DNA from: JANMDR01 sp031376425
Lineage (GTDB): Bacteria > Pseudomonadota > Gammaproteobacteria > Burkholderiales > Usitatibacteraceae
Direction of reading: 5' to 3'
NCBI GenBank assembly: GCA_031376425.1
Contig: JANMDR010000333.1
Span: 1-8,362, forward strand
DNA: 8,362 bases
This document shows positions 1 to 6,553 of this stretch, one piece after another. The notes beneath the pieces were generated by a model. The model was given only the letters and a program-made list of their open reading frames with translations. It had not been told where the DNA came from and made no database searches. The position numbers and the translations under genes are program-made. How positions within the stretch are numbered: position 1 is the stretch's first letter; each line of letters begins with the position of its first letter.

Positions 1-240
1 TTTTTAATATTTTTTATTTTGGGGGGGCCCCGCGGGGCTTTTAAACCCATATTTTTTGCGCCCGCTGGGGGTGCCCCGCGGGGGGGTAACCCACGGCTCG
101 GTAGTCTTAAAATATTGAGACTCGGATAAGTTAAGGCACGGGCGGTTGTAGGCCAATACCGTTTTTCCACCACCCGGTGCAATTGGCGCTACGCTGATTG
201 CACTCCACAAAAACGTCTAAATTTGGCGATCCACAATTCC
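1..240. other. Left-end region without a credible gene; homopolymer-rich terminus
   Basis: I see no supportable gene here. Roughly the first 90 bases are dominated by long single-base runs (T, G, C and A blocks), including seven Gs at 21-27 and seven Gs at 80-86, and the palindrome CCCCGCGGGG occurs twice (28-37 and 74-83). This texture differs sharply from the rest of the window and resembles a low-quality read or contig end, though a genuine GC-rich repeat cannot be excluded. An open frame on the minus strand (210-4) encodes a low-complexity Pro/Gly/Lys-rich tail and resembles no family I know, so it is not called. From about 90 to 240 the composition is normal. That part is the region downstream of the glutathione transferase gene and holds one strong hairpin, listed separately. 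Confidence 0.6.
177..203 (+). other. Hairpin downstream of the glutathione transferase gene
   Basis: Positions 177-188 pair with 192-203 around a three-base loop (CTA, 189-191). Ten of the twelve pairs are Watson-Crick; 184/196 and 185/195 are G-U wobbles if the plus strand is transcribed and mismatches if the minus strand is. The hairpin lies about 40 bases past the glutathione transferase stop codon, where a terminator could sit. No T-run follows it in either direction, so it is not a canonical intrinsic terminator. It could be a 3'-end stabilising structure, part of a dispersed palindromic repeat, or chance. Confidence 0.4.
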
Positions 241-936
241 TTATTTCTTTTCCTCAATCCCAAACAGCATTTTTTTCTGCTCCGCCGTGTATGCCGTTAC
301 TGGTGTAGTTTGAAACTCCTTGGCACGGCCATACGCACGCGTGGTGGCAGGTCTGGCGCGAATAGCGGCATGCCAACGGGCTAGGTGGGGAAAGTTAGCC
401 ATGTCTTGGCCTTGCGGCTCGGGCAGTATCCACGGGTAGGCGGCCATATCAGCAATGGTGTATTGATTGCCGATGATAAATTTACGGTCTGCTAGGCGTT
501 TATTTAGCACGCCGTAAAGCCTTGTAGTTTCCTTTACGTAGCGCTCGATGGCGTAGGGGATTTTATCCGGCGCATAGCGGCTAAAGTGATGGTTTTGCCC
601 CAGCATGGGGCCAAGGCCACCCATTTGCCACATCAGCCACTCCAGCGTTTCAACCTGACCACGCAAATCTTTAGGAATAAATTTGCCAATTTTGCCCGCA
701 AGGTAGAGCAAAATTGCGCCGGATTCAAACACGGTAATGGGCTTTTTTCCTTGCGCTGGCGTGTGATCAACAATGGCGGGCATGCGGTTGTTGGGGGAGA
801 ACGCTAGGAAGGCGGGATTGTATTGATCGCCCTTGCCAATGTTAATGGGCATAATTTTGTAAGGCAGTTTGGTTTCTTCTAAAAACAGCGTAATTTTGTG
901 CCCGTTTGGGGTGGGCCAGTAATAGAGTTCGATCAT
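241..936 (-). CDS. yfcG: Glutathione S-transferase family protein, nu-class (YfcG-like disulfide-bond oxidoreductase)
   Basis: This soluble cytosolic protein of 231 residues has a thioredoxin-like N-terminal domain (about 1-85) and an all-helical C-terminal domain (about 92-205). The start (MIELYYWPTPNGHK) aligns closely with E. coli YfcG as I remember it, including Thr9 and Asn11, which in that family contact glutathione sulfur in place of a catalytic Tyr, Ser or Cys. Asn50-Arg-Met-Pro53 is the cis-proline loop, Glu71-Ser72 the gamma-glutamyl binding pair, GQNHHF at 113-118 is a nu-class hallmark, and TIAD at 160-163 is the N-capping box of the core helix. Nu-class enzymes bind two glutathione molecules or glutathione disulfide and reduce disulfides with GSH; some also reduce organic peroxides. 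It lies 16 bases downstream of the ene-reductase gene and is probably cotranscribed. A good Shine-Dalgarno supports the start. The symbol is by similarity; paralogues such as YghU share the class but are longer. Confidence 0.93.
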   Translation of the reverse strand: MIELYYWPTPNGHKITLFLEETKLPYKIMPINIGKGDQYNPAFLAFSPNNRMPAIVDHTPAQGKKPITVFESGAILLYLAGKIGKFIPKDLRGQVETLEWLMWQMGGLGPMLGQNHHFSRYAPDKIPYAIERYVKETTRLYGVLNKRLADRKFIIGNQYTIADMAAYPWILPEPQGQDMANFPHLARWHAAIRARPATTRAYGRAKEFQTTPVTAYTAEQKKMLFGIEEKK

Positions 937-942
937 GGGTTT

Positions 943-947
943 CTCCT
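943..947 (-). promoter_or_regulatory. Ribosome binding site of the glutathione transferase gene
   Basis: Read on the minus strand, AGGAG lies six bases before the ATG at 936-934. It fixes the start chosen for the glutathione transferase and falls just after the ene-reductase gene, so the downstream gene has its own ribosome entry site within the shared transcript. Confidence 0.75.
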
Positions 948-952
948 AAAAA

Positions 953-2053
953 TTATTTTCCAACTGCACTAACTTGCGCTCGTTTGTACTGGTTAGGCCA
1001 ATCTGCCGCATCACCTAATGCTTGCGCTGCATGTAGCGGCCAATAGGGGTTGCGCAGCAATTCTCTTGCTAAAAATACAACATCTGCTAGCCCTGTTGCC
1101 ACAATTTGTTCGGCTTGAATAGGCTGTGTAATTAGCCCTACCGCGCCCACGGCAATGCTTGCACCGTTTTTAATTGCGGTGGCAAAAGGTACTTGATAGC
1201 CGGGGCTTAACGGAATTTTTACATCCGCAATATTGCCGCCGCTGGATACATCAATTAAATCGATGCCCAGCATTTTTAGCACTTTGCACAATATGATGGA
1301 ATCGCCTATGGTTAGCGCATCTTCACGCCAATCACTGGCTGAAATTCGCACCATTACCGGTAAATGCGCAGGCCAATTTTGACGCACCGCGCGACATACC
1401 TCTAGCGGGAAACGCATTCTATTTTCTAAACTGCCACCGTAATCATCAGTACGCAAATTACTGGTGGGCGACAAAAATTCATGTAGCAAATAGCCGTGGG
1501 CCGCATGCACTTCTACAACCTCAAAACCAGCTTCTAATGATCGTTTAGTAGCCGTTACAAAATCGGCTACCGTCTGTTGAATATCAGCAAGCGTCATCGC
1601 ATGGGGCTGCGGATAAGTGGGGCTAAACGCGGTATCACTGGGCCCAATCACCGACCAGCCACCCTGATCGTCTGGCACCTTACCATGACCATTTGGATAT
1701 ACTAAACCAGCACGCCACGGCGCAAAGCACGAGGCTTTACGGCCTGCATGCGCTAATTGAATAGCCGGAACACTGCCCTGCGCTTTGATAAAAGCCGCAA
1801 TCGGTTTCCATGCGGCCACATGCTCATCACACCACATACCCGCATCCTCAGGCGAGATGCGCCCTTGTGCGCTAACTGCCGCAGCCTCTGTCATCACCAT
1901 GGCAGCACCTCCTACAGCACGTGAGCCTAAATGCACGAGGTGCCAATCATTAGCTACCCCATCAACACAGGAGTACTGACACATAGGGGACACGAACACA
2001 CGATTTTTAAACACTAACTCACGTAACTTAAAGGGGGAAAATAATACCGACAT
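953..2053 (-). CDS. NADH:flavin oxidoreductase / ene-reductase, Old Yellow Enzyme family (YqjM/XenA-like)
   Basis: This is a complete FMN-dependent TIM-barrel enzyme of 366 residues, within the usual length for the YqjM/NamA/XenA ('thermophilic-like') subgroup. Such enzymes use NAD(P)H to reduce activated C=C bonds (enones, maleimides, quinones) and sometimes nitro compounds, in the cytosol. Visible motifs in order are SPMCQY at 22-27, with the subgroup's flavin-tuning Cys25 and Tyr27; QLAHAGRKAS at 99-108, at the FMN site; HAAHGYLLHEFLSP at 183-196, with substrate-binding His183 and His186 and likely proton donor Tyr188; and RTDDYGGSLENRMRF at 201-215, the family signature. XenA of Pseudomonas putida is the closest protein I can recall, but the physiological substrate cannot be read from sequence. 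It is first in a two-gene unit with the glutathione transferase. I see no Shine-Dalgarno before the ATG (the upstream stretch is AT-rich); the start is chosen because the N-terminus aligns with XenA. Confidence 0.94.
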   Translation of the reverse strand: MSVLFSPFKLRELVFKNRVFVSPMCQYSCVDGVANDWHLVHLGSRAVGGAAMVMTEAAAVSAQGRISPEDAGMWCDEHVAAWKPIAAFIKAQGSVPAIQLAHAGRKASCFAPWRAGLVYPNGHGKVPDDQGGWSVIGPSDTAFSPTYPQPHAMTLADIQQTVADFVTATKRSLEAGFEVVEVHAAHGYLLHEFLSPTSNLRTDDYGGSLENRMRFPLEVCRAVRQNWPAHLPVMVRISASDWREDALTIGDSIILCKVLKMLGIDLIDVSSGGNIADVKIPLSPGYQVPFATAIKNGASIAVGAVGLITQPIQAEQIVATGLADVVFLARELLRNPYWPLHAAQALGDAADWPNQYKRAQVSAVGK

Positions 2054-2149
2054 TTTTTATATTCGCGTAGCGCGTAGAAATTAAGATAACCGTTATCATA
2101 GCTGATGGTTCTAGCAGTCTCGTATATTTTTCTATAGTTCGCCAATAAA
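2054..2149. promoter_or_regulatory. Divergent intergenic promoter region
   Basis: These 96 AT-rich bases separate the minus-strand ene-reductase from the plus-strand patatin gene, so both promoters should lie here. A possible minus-strand -10 element (TATGAT) is at 2100-2095, and a possible plus-strand -10 (TATAGT) is at 2133-2138. I could not find a convincing -35 at the right distance for either, so both are weak calls. Neither flanking ATG has a recognisable Shine-Dalgarno. If the plus-strand -10 is real, the patatin message would start only about five bases before its ATG, i.e. almost leaderless. A tandem 7-bp repeat (CGCGTAG twice, 2064-2077) and a 19-bp dyad are also present. Confidence 0.5.
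2082..2100. promoter_or_regulatory. Candidate operator: 19-bp dyad between divergent genes
   Basis: TAAGATAACCGTTATCATA is a near-perfect inverted repeat: GATAAC and GTTATC flank a single central C, and the symmetry continues to the outer TA/TA pairs with one mismatched pair (2084/2098). The size and symmetry suit a homodimeric helix-turn-helix regulator. It overlaps the candidate -10 and start point of the ene-reductase/glutathione transferase unit, which would suit repression. Ene-reductase genes are often controlled by TetR- or MarR-type repressors, but no regulator gene is in the window and I do not recognise the motif, so the binding protein is unknown. Confidence 0.45.
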
Positions 2150-3256
2150 ATGAACAATAATAATTTCCCGCTCATACTCAAAGCTGGTCCACGCGCGTTG
2201 GCACATATTGCGCAAAATGGCTTATCGCCAAACGATATTGCAATGATCCCCGGTGCAGCTGGCGGCCCGAAAGCACTCGGGCTGCTGGGGTTAGATTTAG
2301 CGGTATTTGGGCATTGGTTAAAAGCCGCAGCGCAGCCTATTCACCTCATCGGCTCATCAGTGGGTGCATGGCGCTTTGCTAATGCCTGCCGCAATGATCC
2401 TGCAACAGCGCTACAAAAATTTGCCGCTCTCTATACAGCGCAACGCTATCCGAAGGGTGCCAACGCCCGTTATGTGGCCGATAGCGTGCGCGATGTATTA
2501 AGCCAAATGTTTGACGGCGCCGAAGCTGAAATTGTGTCCGCTGAAAAATACCGCTTACACGTTATTGCCGCACGCGGGATCGGCCCTTTGAAGCGCGATG
2601 CAGGGTTGGCAACTAAAGGCGCATTTTCGTTGGCAGTGTTGGCGAACTTAGTAGGACGCCAACATTTGCGCCATTTTTTCGCGCGCACTGTATTTAGTGA
2701 TGTGCGCAGCCGGCTACCATTTTTAGGCAATATTGAAAACACGCATTTCGACCGCTTTCACACCCAAGTTCTCGCCCTCAGCGCGGACAATTTGCGTGAA
2801 GCCTTGCGTGCATCCGGCGCAATTCCGCTGGTAATTGAATCCGTGGCTAATATTCCCGGTGCACAACCTGGGCCCTATTGGGATGGCGGGTTAATCGACT
2901 ATCACCTAAACTTTCCCTACAACCAAGCTAGCGGTATTGTTTTATTTCCACACTTTACTGACCACATCATTCCCGGCTGGCTAGATAAGCCCATGCCTTG
3001 GCGTCGCGCCCAAAAAATTCAAGCGGGTGGCTGGCTTGATAACGTCCTATTGGTCGCGCCTTCACGCAGTTATTTAGATTCACTACCCTATAAAAAACTA
3101 CCTGATCGCAACGACTTCAAACACTTCATGAATGATGTAGACGGTCGCGTGAAATATTGGGAGCGCGCCATCGAGGAGAGCAAGCGGCTAGGTGATGCCT
3201 TTATGGCGCTGGTGGAAGGCCGCGAGAGTTTCGCGGGACGGATACAAGCCTTGTAA
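2150..3256 (+). CDS. Patatin-like phospholipase family protein
   Basis: This predicted serine lipid hydrolase (acyl-ester hydrolase of the patatin family) has 368 residues. The catalytic Ser-Asp dyad is visible: the nucleophile Ser70 lies in GSSVG (68-72), and Asp245 lies in the DGG motif (245-247). The glycine-rich oxyanion-hole loop is GAAGGPK at 35-41, a form I associate with a proteobacterial patatin subgroup rather than the plain GGGxRG form. There is no signal peptide or clear membrane segment, so it is probably cytosolic or peripheral. The ATG at 2150 is preferred because the stretch from 9 to 50 (LKAGPRALAHI and onwards) matches the usual beginning of this subgroup and the next Met (32) would remove it; no Shine-Dalgarno is seen. 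It stands alone on the plus strand, divergent from the ene-reductase and convergent with kefC, whose stop codon is 35 bases away. I see no hairpin terminator in those 35 bases. The substrate is unknown. Confidence 0.88.
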   Translation: MNNNNFPLILKAGPRALAHIAQNGLSPNDIAMIPGAAGGPKALGLLGLDLAVFGHWLKAAAQPIHLIGSSVGAWRFANACRNDPATALQKFAALYTAQRYPKGANARYVADSVRDVLSQMFDGAEAEIVSAEKYRLHVIAARGIGPLKRDAGLATKGAFSLAVLANLVGRQHLRHFFARTVFSDVRSRLPFLGNIENTHFDRFHTQVLALSADNLREALRASGAIPLVIESVANIPGAQPGPYWDGGLIDYHLNFPYNQASGIVLFPHFTDHIIPGWLDKPMPWRRAQKIQAGGWLDNVLLVAPSRSYLDSLPYKKLPDRNDFKHFMNDVDGRVKYWERAIEESKRLGDAFMALVEGRESFAGRIQAL

Positions 3257-3291
3257 GCATGGCATGTATTTAGCCCTAAAGTAGGTCAACG

Positions 3292-5088
3292 CTACCAACC
3301 CTTCTCACCGTGTTTCGCATCAAATATTTCTCTATCGCGCTGCATTTGCGCATCAAACTCGCGCCTACCTGCTTTGGCAGCAGAGATTAAACGCTCTTCA
3401 TCGGTATAGGCATCCATCATTTTTTCTGTAGTTGCCACATTGTGACGGCGAAAAATATCAGCGAGCTCTTTAGCTCTATGTCGATCAAAGCCTAGGCTTT
3501 CTAGCGCGGCACGACCAATACGCAGGGAAGATTCAAAAGTTTCGCGTTCTACTACTTCAACACCGAGCTTACGCAGTTCAACATAGTGCCGCACGTTACG
3601 GGCGCGAGAGATAATTTTTAAGTTTGGGAAATTTTCTTGCGCAATTTTTACCAACGCAATATTGTCATCCATATCGTCGATAGTATTAATAAGCAGCTTG
3701 GCTTTGTCCGCACCTGCAGCGTGCAGCAAATCTAGCCTAGTAGCATCGCCATAAAAAACCTTGTAGCCAAATTTTCTGAGTTGCTCAATTTGCTCTGGAT
3801 CATGATCCAAAATTGTGGCGCGTAAATTATTAGCAAATAATATTCGGCCAATGATTTGCCCCATTCGACCAAAGCCCGCGATAATAATTTCTGTGGTTTC
3901 GTCTATGGTATCGGCTTCCTTGGCTATTCGCGTGGCTTTACCGACTAAAAACTTTTCGTAAGCCAATAAAATTAATGGGGATGCGGCCATAGAAAGCGCT
4001 ACCACCATCGTTGCTAAAGCTTCTACCTCACGCGTGATTACTTGTGCGCTCCGCGCGGCGGTAAACACCACAAACGCGAACTCACTTCCCTGCGCGATAA
4101 GCAATGCGAATAACCAACGCTGCTTATTAGATACGCCAAATACCCGCGCCACTATCCAAAGCGTGAGCACTTTTAAAACGATAAAACTGCCCAACAAACC
4201 AAGCACAATGGCAGGTTGGGTCTTGAGCAATCCAAAATCAATACTCATCCCTACGGAAATAAAAAACAACCCCAGCAACAAGCCCTTAAATGGTTCAATG
4301 TCAGTTTCTAGTGCATGACGATATTCTGAGCTTGCCAATAACACACCCGCCAAAAACGCGCCTAAGCCCATAGATAGACCCGCTACCGACATGAGCTGGG
4401 CGATGCCAACCACCAGCAACAATGTAAATGCCGTGAAAACTTCGCGTAAATTAATGCTGGCAATCATGCGCAACAGCGGGCGCAGTAGAAATCTGCCCAC
4501 TACGATTACCGCCACAATAGCGCCCAACGCAATAAGCGCTTTTTGCCAGCCAGGTGCGGCTGCATTACCCGCATCAGCAACCGCGACTACACCTAAAAAA
4601 GGAATAATAGCTAATAGCGGAATCGCGGCGATATCTTGAAACAATAACACCGCAAACGCGGTGCGCCCAGTAGGTGTGGGCATTAAGTTACGCTCTGTCA
4701 TGGTTGCAATAGCGATCGCAGTAGACGACAACGCTAACGCAAAAGCCAATACCAACGCTGCTTTCCAGCCCATGCCTAGCAACAGTAACACTACAAAAAA
4801 TGCCACACTGCACACTAACATTTGCAGTGAACCGCCACCAAATACCTCGCGCTTCATGCTTAATAGTCGTTTCGGCTCAAGCTCTAAACCAATGACGAAC
4901 AACATCAACACCACGCCGATTTCAGCAAAGTGCATTGTAGTTTCTACTTCAGCGATGAGCTTCAAGCCCCATGGGCCAATGGCAGCACCGGCAATTAAGT
5001 AACCCAGTACCGCGCCCAAGCCAAAACGTTTTGCCAGCGGCACAAATACTACGGCTGCAAGCAAATAAATGAGTGCGTCTCTTAGCAT
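3292..5088 (-). CDS. kefC: Glutathione-regulated potassium/proton antiporter KefC (CPA2 family)
   Basis: This inner-membrane K+ efflux antiporter is kept closed by cytosolic glutathione and opened by glutathione adducts of electrophiles, which acidifies the cytoplasm and protects the cell. Its 598 residues compare with about 620 in E. coli KefC. Residues 1-380 form about 12-13 membrane segments, with the Gln151-Asp152 ion-path motif and the regulatory loop HALETDIEPFKG (258-269), nearly identical to E. coli. A TrkA-N/RCK domain begins at about 400 with the Rossmann fingerprint GFGRMG (405-410) and LDHD (427-430). Arg415, Arg515 and Asn550 match, with an offset of one, the E. coli residues reported to bind glutathione (Arg416, Arg516, Asn551), so ligand gating is probably retained. 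The tail lacks about the last 20 residues of the E. coli protein. The start overlaps the kefF end by 7 bases (ATGCTAA), as in the overlapping kefFC pair of E. coli. KefB is the nearest alternative name; the KefF partner favours KefC. Confidence 0.93.
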   Translation of the reverse strand: MLRDALIYLLAAVVFVPLAKRFGLGAVLGYLIAGAAIGPWGLKLIAEVETTMHFAEIGVVLMLFVIGLELEPKRLLSMKREVFGGGSLQMLVCSVAFFVVLLLLGMGWKAALVLAFALALSSTAIAIATMTERNLMPTPTGRTAFAVLLFQDIAAIPLLAIIPFLGVVAVADAGNAAAPGWQKALIALGAIVAVIVVGRFLLRPLLRMIASINLREVFTAFTLLLVVGIAQLMSVAGLSMGLGAFLAGVLLASSEYRHALETDIEPFKGLLLGLFFISVGMSIDFGLLKTQPAIVLGLLGSFIVLKVLTLWIVARVFGVSNKQRWLFALLIAQGSEFAFVVFTAARSAQVITREVEALATMVVALSMAASPLILLAYEKFLVGKATRIAKEADTIDETTEIIIAGFGRMGQIIGRILFANNLRATILDHDPEQIEQLRKFGYKVFYGDATRLDLLHAAGADKAKLLINTIDDMDDNIALVKIAQENFPNLKIISRARNVRHYVELRKLGVEVVERETFESSLRIGRAALESLGFDRHRAKELADIFRRHNVATTEKMMDAYTDEERLISAAKAGRREFDAQMQRDREIFDAKHGEKGW

Positions 5089-5642
5089 GATGCCGCCGCT
5101 GCAATCAACACAGCACGAAACTTATTTCCCGCTTCCGCTAAAGCAGTATCACTTAAACCGTGCGCATCTTGCACCACATGTGGTGGTAGCCATTCCATTC
5201 CGCAAAATCGCGCGGTTTGTTCTAGCGGTGCCACAAAAGCTGCGAAAGGCCTTTCATGCTTACCTGCCACGCTATAAGCATACTCGCTACCACCCGTAGT
5301 CACTGCCCACAAACAGCGCTTGGTGCACAACTGACGACCCTCTTCGGTATCTACTGCGTGGGTTTTCGTGGCTGTAGAATAAGCAAAACCATCAGACAGC
5401 ACTGAATCAATCCAATGCTTCATCAACGCTGGCACGCTATACCAATACAACGGCGTCAGCCATACCACTAAGCGCGCTTGAATTGCCGCTGCTTGTTCAG
5501 CCGCTACGTCAATATCAAAATCAGGATAGCGTTGATACAAGGAATGAATTTTTACATCGGGCAAATCAGCCACGGCGTTGAGCAGGGCAGCCCCTGCCCG
5601 CGAACGGCTAGGGTAAGGATGGGCGTGAATGATTAGAATCAT
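5082..5642 (-). CDS. kefF: KefF-like NAD(P)H-dependent FMN oxidoreductase, ancillary subunit of KefC
   Basis: This flavodoxin-fold protein of 186 residues belongs to the NQO1-like family. In E. coli, KefF binds the cytosolic face of KefC, is needed for full antiporter activity and reduces quinones and other electrophiles with NAD(P)H. The N-terminus (MILIIHAHPYP) and the YPDFDID stretch (39-45) closely match E. coli KefF. The FMN site is visible as HAHP (6-9), TPLYWYSVPALMKHWIDSV (63-81) and TTGG (115-118). WLPP (151-154) is also conserved. Compared with the 176-residue E. coli protein there is an apparent insertion of about 10 residues between 88 and 108, just before the conserved LWAVTTGG. 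The start codon overlaps the ubiA stop (ATGA) and its end overlaps kefC by 7 bases; no clear Shine-Dalgarno precedes it, so translational coupling is likely. KefG is the alternative, but gene order and sequence favour KefF. Confidence 0.9.
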   Translation of the reverse strand: MILIIHAHPYPSRSRAGAALLNAVADLPDVKIHSLYQRYPDFDIDVAAEQAAAIQARLVVWLTPLYWYSVPALMKHWIDSVLSDGFAYSTATKTHAVDTEEGRQLCTKRCLWAVTTGGSEYAYSVAGKHERPFAAFVAPLEQTARFCGMEWLPPHVVQDAHGLSDTALAEAGNKFRAVLIAAAASC

Positions 5643-6550
5643 AAAATAGATGAGGGTTTAAATAACGGGTACAACCATGCATCGAGTGCGATGCCAACAA
5701 ATATAATTAAGCCAATCCAGTGATTATGCAAGAAGGCCTGAAAACATTTTGCGCGGTCGCGTTGGCGAATTAAAAAATAATGATAACCCGCTACCATGCC
5801 CGCCAAACCTAGGCCGGTAAAATAAGGCCAGTGCTGCTTCAGATGCCAACCTACCCAGCCCATGATACCTAGCAAGGCAAGGTAACAAAGCATGACCGCA
5901 ATGACTTCAAAGCGGCCAAAAAATAGCGCCGATGTTTTCAAGCCCAATTTGCGATCATCTTCAATATCTACCATGGCATATTCGGTATCGTAGGCGAGTG
6001 TCCAAAAGGCACTGGCGACCAACATCACCCAACCCACCGTTAAATTAGTACCAAAAATCGTGCCGTAAACCGCCGTAAAGGCCATTGGAATGCCAAAACC
6101 AAAGGCGATGCCTAGCCAAACTTGCGGAATGGCTAAAAATCGCTTGGTGAAGGGATAAATCAACGCCAGCAAAAATGCAACTACCGCAAGCTTTAACACC
6201 GCCGCGTTCAGCACAGTCCAGGCAATAGCCAAAGCAAAAGCGGCCAATACTGCAGCCACCACCACAGCCTCCCACGGTTTAATTGCGCCTGTTACCAAGG
6301 GCCTATTTTTGGTGCGTTCCACATGCCCATCAAAATTTCTATCGGCAAAATCATTGATAGCGCAGCCAGCTGAGCGCATCAAAATTGTGCCCATTACAAA
6401 GGCCAGTGCCGTACGCCAGTCTGGCACCCCCCGCCATGCCATCCACAAACCCCACAGCGTTGGCCACAGCAATAATAAAATGCCGATAGGGCGATCCAAT
6501 CGAATCAGTTTTTCGTATTGGTCAAGCTTGAAAATTATTTTATTCAGCAT
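5639..6550 (-). CDS. ubiA: 4-hydroxybenzoate polyprenyltransferase UbiA
   Basis: This integral inner-membrane prenyltransferase attaches a polyprenyl chain (octaprenyl in many proteobacteria) to C3 of 4-hydroxybenzoate, the second committed step of ubiquinone synthesis. Its 303 residues are close to the usual ~290, with about nine membrane segments. Both Mg2+/diphosphate-binding Asp motifs are intact: the first, from Asn66, has Asp67, Asp70, Arg71 and Asp74, followed by RTKNRP (79-84); the second, DTEYAMVDIEDD (188-199), supplies Asp188, Asp195, Asp198 and Asp199. The Arg20-Pro21-Ile-Gly-Ile opening is typical. The C-terminal stretch around 268-290 (CFQAFLHNHWIG and following) resembles betaproteobacterial UbiA. 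It starts 3 bases after the ubiC stop, with only a weak AGG-type Shine-Dalgarno inside the end of ubiC. Substrate supply by ubiC directly upstream supports the assignment over other UbiA-family enzymes. Confidence 0.96.
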   Translation of the reverse strand: MLNKIIFKLDQYEKLIRLDRPIGILLLLWPTLWGLWMAWRGVPDWRTALAFVMGTILMRSAGCAINDFADRNFDGHVERTKNRPLVTGAIKPWEAVVVAAVLAAFALAIAWTVLNAAVLKLAVVAFLLALIYPFTKRFLAIPQVWLGIAFGFGIPMAFTAVYGTIFGTNLTVGWVMLVASAFWTLAYDTEYAMVDIEDDRKLGLKTSALFFGRFEVIAVMLCYLALLGIMGWVGWHLKQHWPYFTGLGLAGMVAGYHYFLIRQRDRAKCFQAFLHNHWIGLIIFVGIALDAWLYPLFKPSSIL

Positions 6551-6553
6551 GGT

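Noticed and set aside
4..210. Minus-strand open frame of 68 codons containing a GGGKT P-loop-like string
   Set aside because: The C-terminal half is translated from the homopolymer-rich terminus, the protein resembles no family, and GGGKT alone without neighbouring ATPase motifs is not evidence.
2470..2742. Minus-strand open frame of 90 codons inside the patatin gene
   Set aside because: It is a shadow of a real gene with intact catalytic motifs on the other strand; no ribosome binding site or recognisable domain.
3220..3236. Inverted repeat CCGCGA/TCGCGG near the 3' end of the patatin gene as a terminator
   Set aside because: It lies inside the coding region, has a short 6-bp stem and is not followed by a T-run.
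3257..3291. Bidirectional terminator between the convergent patatin and kefC genes
   Set aside because: Only 35 bases with no stem longer than about four pairs and no T-run in either direction.
4034..5002. Plus-strand open frames opposite kefC (4034-4318, 4391-4639, 4661-5002)
   Set aside because: They are antisense shadows of a well-conserved antiporter gene, with Thr/Asn/Ala-rich composition and no family resemblance.
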